Of a stretch of 64,000 bases of DNA, positions 60,065 through 64,000 are shown piece by piece. The notes under the pieces are model-generated. The model did no database searches, was not told where the DNA came from, and saw nothing but the letters and a program-made list of their open reading frames with translations. The translations under genes and the position numbers were made by a program. Origin of the DNA: Azospirillum agricola (lineage in GTDB: Bacteria; Pseudomonadota; Alphaproteobacteria; Azospirillales; Azospirillaceae); assembly GCF_017876095.1 (NCBI RefSeq), contig NZ_JAGINM010000001.1, positions 248,001 through 312,000 of the forward strand, written 5' to 3'. How positions within the stretch are numbered: position 1 is the first letter of the stretch; each line of letters opens with the position of its first letter.

Positions 60065-62323
60065 TCACCCTCCGTCGCAGGCAAGCCGCCAGACCGCATC
60101 CCGCCAGGACGCGCCGTCCGTGCCGATCGGCACGAGACGCGACGGAACGTCGCCGTGTCCGTCCGGCAGGGCCAGCGCGTTGACGGTCACCAGCCCCGGG
60201 AACGGGTTGCCCGTCCGCCCGTTCCGGTTGGCCGGATTGAAGACCGGCGCGATGTGCCACCACAGACGATACCCCAGCGGCTTGAGCCGGGCCATGGCGT
60301 TGGGCAGCGCGGCGTCGGCGGCGACCCGGAAATAGAAGACCGGCCGATGGGAGGCGAGGCCCTCCAGGACGAGCGGATCCAGCGGCGGGCCGGTCAGCGT
60401 GGCCCGCACCAGAGCGATGCGTCGGCCGGCCGGACGTCCGGCCAACCCGTCGTCGCCCAGCCCATCGGGCAGGGTCCGGCGAGCCGTGACGGAAACGTCC
60501 GGATTCAGCGCGAGGCTGCGCTCCAGTCCGGCGAACAGGGAAGGGGATGGCTCGATCGCCACGACATGGCCCTGCGGCCCGGCGGCGCGCGCGAAGGCCA
60601 GGGCGTGGGCACCGGTCCCCGCGCCGGTGTCCAGCGCCACGCCGCCCGGCTTCAGGTAGCGGGCGCACAGCGCGGCCTCGATCTCCAGCCATTCACCCAG
60701 CGTGTCGAGGGAAAGGCCGATGTGCGGGGCGTGTTCCGGGAAGGCGAGACGACCGTGCCGCCCGGTGGCCTCCATCCAGGAATCGGTTCCGGCGGCGTCC
60801 ATTTCCGGCAGGCGGACCACATGGACCAGCTTGGCGCCGACGTGGGACTCGCCGGGCGCCACCGGTTCCGGGAAAGGGCGGCCCAGGGCTCCATGCACGC
60901 CGTCATGCACCAGGATCCGGTCGACGACGCGCGGCCACAGCCACTCCGCCAGAAAATGCTGATCGTTCCACCGGCTCGAACGGTTGGCCGTGAAGGCGTC
61001 GATGGTGGAGCCGACCGGTGGCAGCAGCCCGGCGGTGCCGCCCCACAGCCCTCCCTGGATCGGCTCCATGTGCATGACGTGGTCGCGCATGGCGTGGAAG
61101 GGCAGCCCGGATTCCAGCCATTCCCGCAAGGCCGCGCGTTCGCGCGCGGTGATCCGTGAATCGCAGTCCCGGCACAGGAAGCGCCGCACCTTCGGATCGT
61201 CGGCGGCGAGGAAGCGCCAGAACAACCCTTGCCCGGAGACGGCGTTGCGCGGCATCCCGACGAGTTCGGCGCCCAGGGACGCCAGTTCGGCCAGGATGTG
61301 GGCGGGCACCGAATCGTCGTGGTAGAAGCGGCAGCGCCAGTCCGGCAGGTCGCGCGCGATGCGCCGCGCGTTGTCGATCGCGCCGCCGCAGTAGATTTCC
61401 AGCGATCCCCACAGGCTGAAGCTGACCACGTCGAGCGTGCGGCCGGCCGCCGATTCCGGCAAAGGTTCGGAGGGCGCTGGCGGAATGGCGCGCAGCTTGA
61501 GCGACAGGGCGCGGGTCGACCAGGAGAGCGCCTCTTCCGGATCATCGCCGTCGAACGCCATCGCCAGCGCCTCGCACGGGTCCGGGTTGTCGGGGTCGAG
61601 AACGCTGGCGCGCCGTAGGATGCTCTTGCCGTCGTCGACGCGCCCGGTCTTCGTCAGGGCGAGACCGAGGACGTGCAGGAGAGGGGCGGTTGCCGGATTC
61701 CAGGCCGTCAGGCGTCGGCATAGGGCGATTCCGTCGGCGGTTCGGCCAAGCTCAGTCAGCGCCACGGCCCGCGCGAAGCCCAAATCGGCGTCGAACGGGA
61801 GCAGGGAGGCCGCCGCTGTCAGGTCGGACAACGCCCGCTCGTTTCTCCGGGCCTCAAGGTGAGAACGGCCACGTTCGAAGAGAAGAACGCCGAGCTTCTG
61901 GTGGTTCGTGCCGGGGGCCAGACGATGGGCGCGTTGCAGGGCGGCGATGGCGGCGTCGCTCCGTCCACCACGATGCGCCGCCGTCCCCAGCAGGTCCCAG
62001 GCTGCGGCGTCGGCGGGAGCGAGCGCGATGACACGGCGCGAGGATGCCAGGGCATTGGCCCAGTCGCCGGCGCCGGCGTCGATCTTCGCCAGATTGTCGT
62101 GCGCCGGGATCAGGCCGGGGTCCTGCGCCACCGCCCGCACCAGCAGGCTCCGGGCTTCGTCGAAGCGGGCAAGCTGGCACAGCAGCGTGCCGGCGAAGTA
62201 GAGCGTGGGCCCGTGGTTCGGATCGACGGCCAGGATGCGGTCGCACAGCGCCATCGCCTCGTCCTGCCGTCCAGCGCCATGGAACTCCAGGGCGGTCCTA
62301 AGGGCTTCGCTGATGGTGGCCAT
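60065..62323 (-). CDS. TPR / glycosyltransferase-like / FkbM-type methyltransferase fusion
   Basis: 752 residues in three parts. Residues 1-275: TPR repeats whose first repeat (GRQDEAMALCDRILAVDPNHG) closely matches that of the neighbouring GT41 protein. Residues 297-505: a glycosyltransferase-like domain (SFSLWGSLEIYCGGAIDNAR, CRFYHDDSVP, LCRDCDSRITARE, where DCD looks like a metal-binding DxD). Residues 535-752: a class I methyltransferase domain with motif I ALDTGAGTGAHALAFARA and IEPSPSLFAGLERSL, most like FkbM. The pair of neighbouring genes suggests a joint protein- or polysaccharide-decoration job. The upstream in-frame part (to 62575) lacks TPR character, so the ATG after GGAG is used. 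Confidence 0.82.
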   Translation of the reverse strand: MATISEALRTALEFHGAGRQDEAMALCDRILAVDPNHGPTLYFAGTLLCQLARFDEARSLLVRAVAQDPGLIPAHDNLAKIDAGAGDWANALASSRRVIALAPADAAAWDLLGTAAHRGGRSDAAIAALQRAHRLAPGTNHQKLGVLLFERGRSHLEARRNERALSDLTAAASLLPFDADLGFARAVALTELGRTADGIALCRRLTAWNPATAPLLHVLGLALTKTGRVDDGKSILRRASVLDPDNPDPCEALAMAFDGDDPEEALSWSTRALSLKLRAIPPAPSEPLPESAAGRTLDVVSFSLWGSLEIYCGGAIDNARRIARDLPDWRCRFYHDDSVPAHILAELASLGAELVGMPRNAVSGQGLFWRFLAADDPKVRRFLCRDCDSRITARERAALREWLESGLPFHAMRDHVMHMEPIQGGLWGGTAGLLPPVGSTIDAFTANRSSRWNDQHFLAEWLWPRVVDRILVHDGVHGALGRPFPEPVAPGESHVGAKLVHVVRLPEMDAAGTDSWMEATGRHGRLAFPEHAPHIGLSLDTLGEWLEIEAALCARYLKPGGVALDTGAGTGAHALAFARAAGPQGHVVAIEPSPSLFAGLERSLALNPDVSVTARRTLPDGLGDDGLAGRPAGRRIALVRATLTGPPLDPLVLEGLASHRPVFYFRVAADAALPNAMARLKPLGYRLWWHIAPVFNPANRNGRTGNPFPGLVTVNALALPDGHGDVPSRLVPIGTDGASWRDAVWRLACDGG

Positions 62324-62563
62324 GGTGATGGACGGACGCTCCGGTCGGATGATTTCAATAATATAAACGAATGAAAACCTCCGGGTATTGGGAAATGCCG
62401 AGAGTTCTCCTTGCAGGGGGATGTGGACCGATGCGGCGTTTCGCCAGCCATGGGAAGCCCGTGCTCGGCAGTAAGGTCGCCCATGCCGCGACCGCACCGC
62501 CGGTCGGCAATTCGGGCCGGCTGCCCCTTTGCATTTTGCGACGCTGTTTGCAGTGCGGAATCG

Positions 62564-62588
62564 GGACTTTCGCATCGTGCGAAAGTCC
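62564..62588. promoter_or_regulatory. palindrome upstream of the chemoreceptor promoter
   Basis: GGACTTTCGCA-TCG-TGCGAAAGTCC: two perfect 11-bp arms with a 3-bp centre. Being between divergent genes it is unlikely to be a terminator. It lies about 105 bp before the predicted sigma-54 start of the chemoreceptor gene, a usual distance for an enhancer-binding-protein site. Confidence 0.6.
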
Positions 62589-62669
62589 TATTGCCTTTGA
62601 TCGGTTGCCTGGCCGGGGCTTTGACGGTTTTCCGCGACCGCCGCTTTCATGCCGCACCGCATGGGGCGC

Positions 62670-62684
62670 TGGCATCGCCCTTGC
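62670..62684 (+). promoter_or_regulatory. sigma-54-like promoter of the chemoreceptor gene
   Basis: TGGCATCGCCCTTGC carries GG and GC exactly 10 bp apart, against the consensus TGGCACG-N4-TTGC. The predicted transcription start is near 62696, 27 bp before the GTG start codon. Confidence 0.5.
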
Positions 62685-62722
62685 GTGCGGCACCTGCGAA
62701 ATCGTGACCGTTGGGGTGCGCC

Positions 62723-64000
62723 GTGGGCGGATTGAGACTTACATTGCGGGCGAAGCTCTGGGCGCTCGTCGTTCTGGCCGCCATCGCGTCGATCGGCATC
62801 GCCGGAGCGGCGCTGTGGATGAACAAGCAAAGCCTCCAAGAGGACCGGAAGGAGGCGCTGCGTTTCGTCGTGCAGACCGCCCATGGGCTTGCCGGCAGCT
62901 ACGAGGCCGAGATCAAGGCCGGAAAGCTGACGCGTGCGGAGGCGCTTCAACGCTTCAAGGCCAACCTCGACAGCATGTTCTACAACGGCAAGGACTACAT
63001 CTTCGTCTACAACCTGGATTACCAGGCCGTCGTCCATCCGATCCGCCCGGACATGGTCGGCAAGGACCAGCGCGAGAACAAGGATTCCAACGGGGTCCAC
63101 TTCATCCGCGAACTGGTCGACACCGCGCGGACGAAGGGCGAGGGCTTCGTCGAGTATATGTACCCGAAGGCGAACAGCGACCTTCCCCTGCCGAAGCTGA
63201 GCTACGTCAGGATGTTCGAACCCTGGCAACTGCTGATCGGCACCGGCGTCTACATCGACGATCTCGACACCCGCTTCCGGGGGACGCTGTGGACGGTGCT
63301 CGGCATCGTCGGCGGTCTGGCGCTGCCGGTGGTCGGGTTGATCGCGCTGGTCGGCCACGGTATCAGCGTCCGCATCCGCCGCCTGTCCGGCGCGATGAAC
63401 GCGCTGTCGCAGGGCGACCTGTCGGTCGCCGTTCCGGAAGCCGACCGCCCCGACGAGCTGGGCGACATGGGGCGCGCCGTCCAGGTGTTCAAGGAGAACG
63501 CCGCGGCCCGCCAGCGGCTGGAGGCCGCTCAGGCCGAGCACGCCCGCCGCGCCGAGCAGGACAAGCGCCAGGCGATGGACCGGCTGGCGAACGGTTTCGA
63601 GGGATCCGTCGGCGGCATGATCCGGACGGTCGCCGCGACCACCGAGGAACTGGACCGCAAGGTCCGCGCCATGTCGCAGGCGGCCGACCAGACGAACCGT
63701 CTGGCGACCGTGGTCGCCTCGGCCAGCGACACCACGGCGGCCAACGTGCAGACCGTCGCCTCGGCCTCGCAGCAGCTCTCAAGCTCCATCGTCGAGATCG
63801 GCCAGCAGGTGTCCGAGGCCAGCCGCGTGGCGGCCGAGGCGGTCGGGCTGGCGCAGCAGGCCAACAGCCGCATCGGCAGCCTCGCCGACGCGGTGGGCCG
63901 GATCGGCACCGTGGTCGGTCTGATCAACTCGATCGCCGGCCAGACCAACCTGCTGGCGCTGAACGCGACGATCGAAGCGGCCCGTGCCGGGGAGGCCGGC
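62723..64000 (+). CDS. methyl-accepting chemotaxis protein with Cache domain, 3' end cut by the window
   Basis: 426 residues visible. An N-terminal membrane helix (LWALVVLAAIASIGIAGAALW) is followed by a periplasmic single-Cache (sCache_2) domain with NGKDYIFVYNLDYQAVVHPIRPDMVGKD and a FEPWQLLIGTGVYIDDL end, a second helix, a HAMP domain (about 215-270) and the start of the cytoplasmic signalling coiled coil up to the hairpin-tip sequence NLLALNATIEAARAGEAG. Such receptors sense small carboxylates or amino acids. The GTG start is chosen because it directly precedes the LRLTLRAKLW helix start; no upstream ATG fits. Confidence 0.93.
   Translation, partial: MGGLRLTLRAKLWALVVLAAIASIGIAGAALWMNKQSLQEDRKEALRFVVQTAHGLAGSYEAEIKAGKLTRAEALQRFKANLDSMFYNGKDYIFVYNLDYQAVVHPIRPDMVGKDQRENKDSNGVHFIRELVDTARTKGEGFVEYMYPKANSDLPLPKLSYVRMFEPWQLLIGTGVYIDDLDTRFRGTLWTVLGIVGGLALPVVGLIALVGHGISVRIRRLSGAMNALSQGDLSVAVPEADRPDELGDMGRAVQVFKENAAARQRLEAAQAEHARRAEQDKRQAMDRLANGFEGSVGGMIRTVAATTEELDRKVRAMSQAADQTNRLATVVASASDTTAANVQTVASASQQLSSSIVEIGQQVSEASRVAAEAVGLAQQANSRIGSLADAVGRIGTVVGLINSIAGQTNLLALNATIEAARAGEAG

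Larger units (their letters stand above)
62324..62722. other. divergent regulatory region, 399 bp
   Basis: It separates the minus-strand TPR fusion gene from the plus-strand chemoreceptor gene. The left part, next to the fusion gene, is AT-richer (around 62350-62390). The right part contains a 25-bp palindrome (62564-62588) and a sigma-54-like promoter (62670-62684). No gene is seen in it. Confidence 0.6.

Noticed and set aside
62564..62588. Palindrome read as a terminator of the chemoreceptor region
   Set aside because: It lies between divergent genes with no gene ending toward it, so a binding site is the better reading.

Overview
The window is a 64 kb chromosomal segment of a GC-rich alphaproteobacterium, most likely Azospirillum or a close Rhodospirillales relative. 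I infer this from base composition and from gene content: the coxB-coxA-ctaB-ctaG-coxC-DUF983-surf1 cluster with thrC and an M16 peptidase downstream, an NdvB-like glucan synthase, a Fur-box-controlled FbpABC system and TamA/TamB. It could not be checked by a search. I see no rRNA, tRNA, CRISPR array, transposase or prophage. uvrB is cut by the left edge and a chemoreceptor gene by the right edge.

Layout. 1-6 kb: uvrB (partial), a small hypothetical, a GH17/GT2 beta-glucan synthase (minus) and a HIT protein. 6-12.6 kb: a 59-residue protein, then fbpC, fbpA (own Fur-type box) and fbpB on the minus strand, with near-identical palindromic repeats at both ends of fbpB, then typA behind a terminator-like leader. 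12.7-19 kb: tamA-tamB. 19-27 kb: methyltransferase, small coiled-coil membrane protein, hypothetical, lytic transglycosylase, a probable short plus-strand transcript, ECF sigma factor, DUF1328 protein with an EcfG-type promoter, Met/His-rich secreted protein, YjbH-like outer-membrane protein, ACT-domain protein. 27-30 kb: tldD and a DUF3422 protein. 30.6-37.1 kb: the aa3 cytochrome c oxidase operon with heme and copper assembly factors. 37-44 kb: M32 carboxypeptidase, a MITE-like element, a GH5 glucanase with no signal peptide, thrC, M16 peptidase, GNAT. 44-50 kb (minus): glycine-zipper protein, a MotB-like/MotA-like/OmpA-like trio, inositol monophosphatase, EF-P. 50-56 kb: RTX-repeat protein, EpmA (the EF-P lysyl-transferase), FadL-type porin, and a fba-thiE-TSUP operon. 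56-62 kb: small hypotheticals, an orphan HicB, and two large TPR-glycosyltransferase proteins. 62.7 kb to end: chemoreceptor with a sigma-54-like promoter and an upstream palindrome.

Themes. Envelope and surface biology dominates: glucan synthase, TamAB, YjbH, RTX protein, the proton-channel-like trio, FadL, TPR glycosyltransferases and GH5. Translation quality control is represented by EF-P, EpmA and TypA. The least explained parts are the MotA/MotB/OmpA trio (44.8-48.1 kb), the TPR-glycosyltransferase-methyltransferase fusion (60.1-62.3 kb), the small transcript at 21.9-22.1 kb, the terminator-like leader of typA, and the signal-less GH5 enzyme placed between surf1 and thrC. The strongest regulatory calls are the perfect 21-bp Fur-type palindrome before fbpA, two EcfG-type promoters, and the sigma-54-like promoter before the chemoreceptor.
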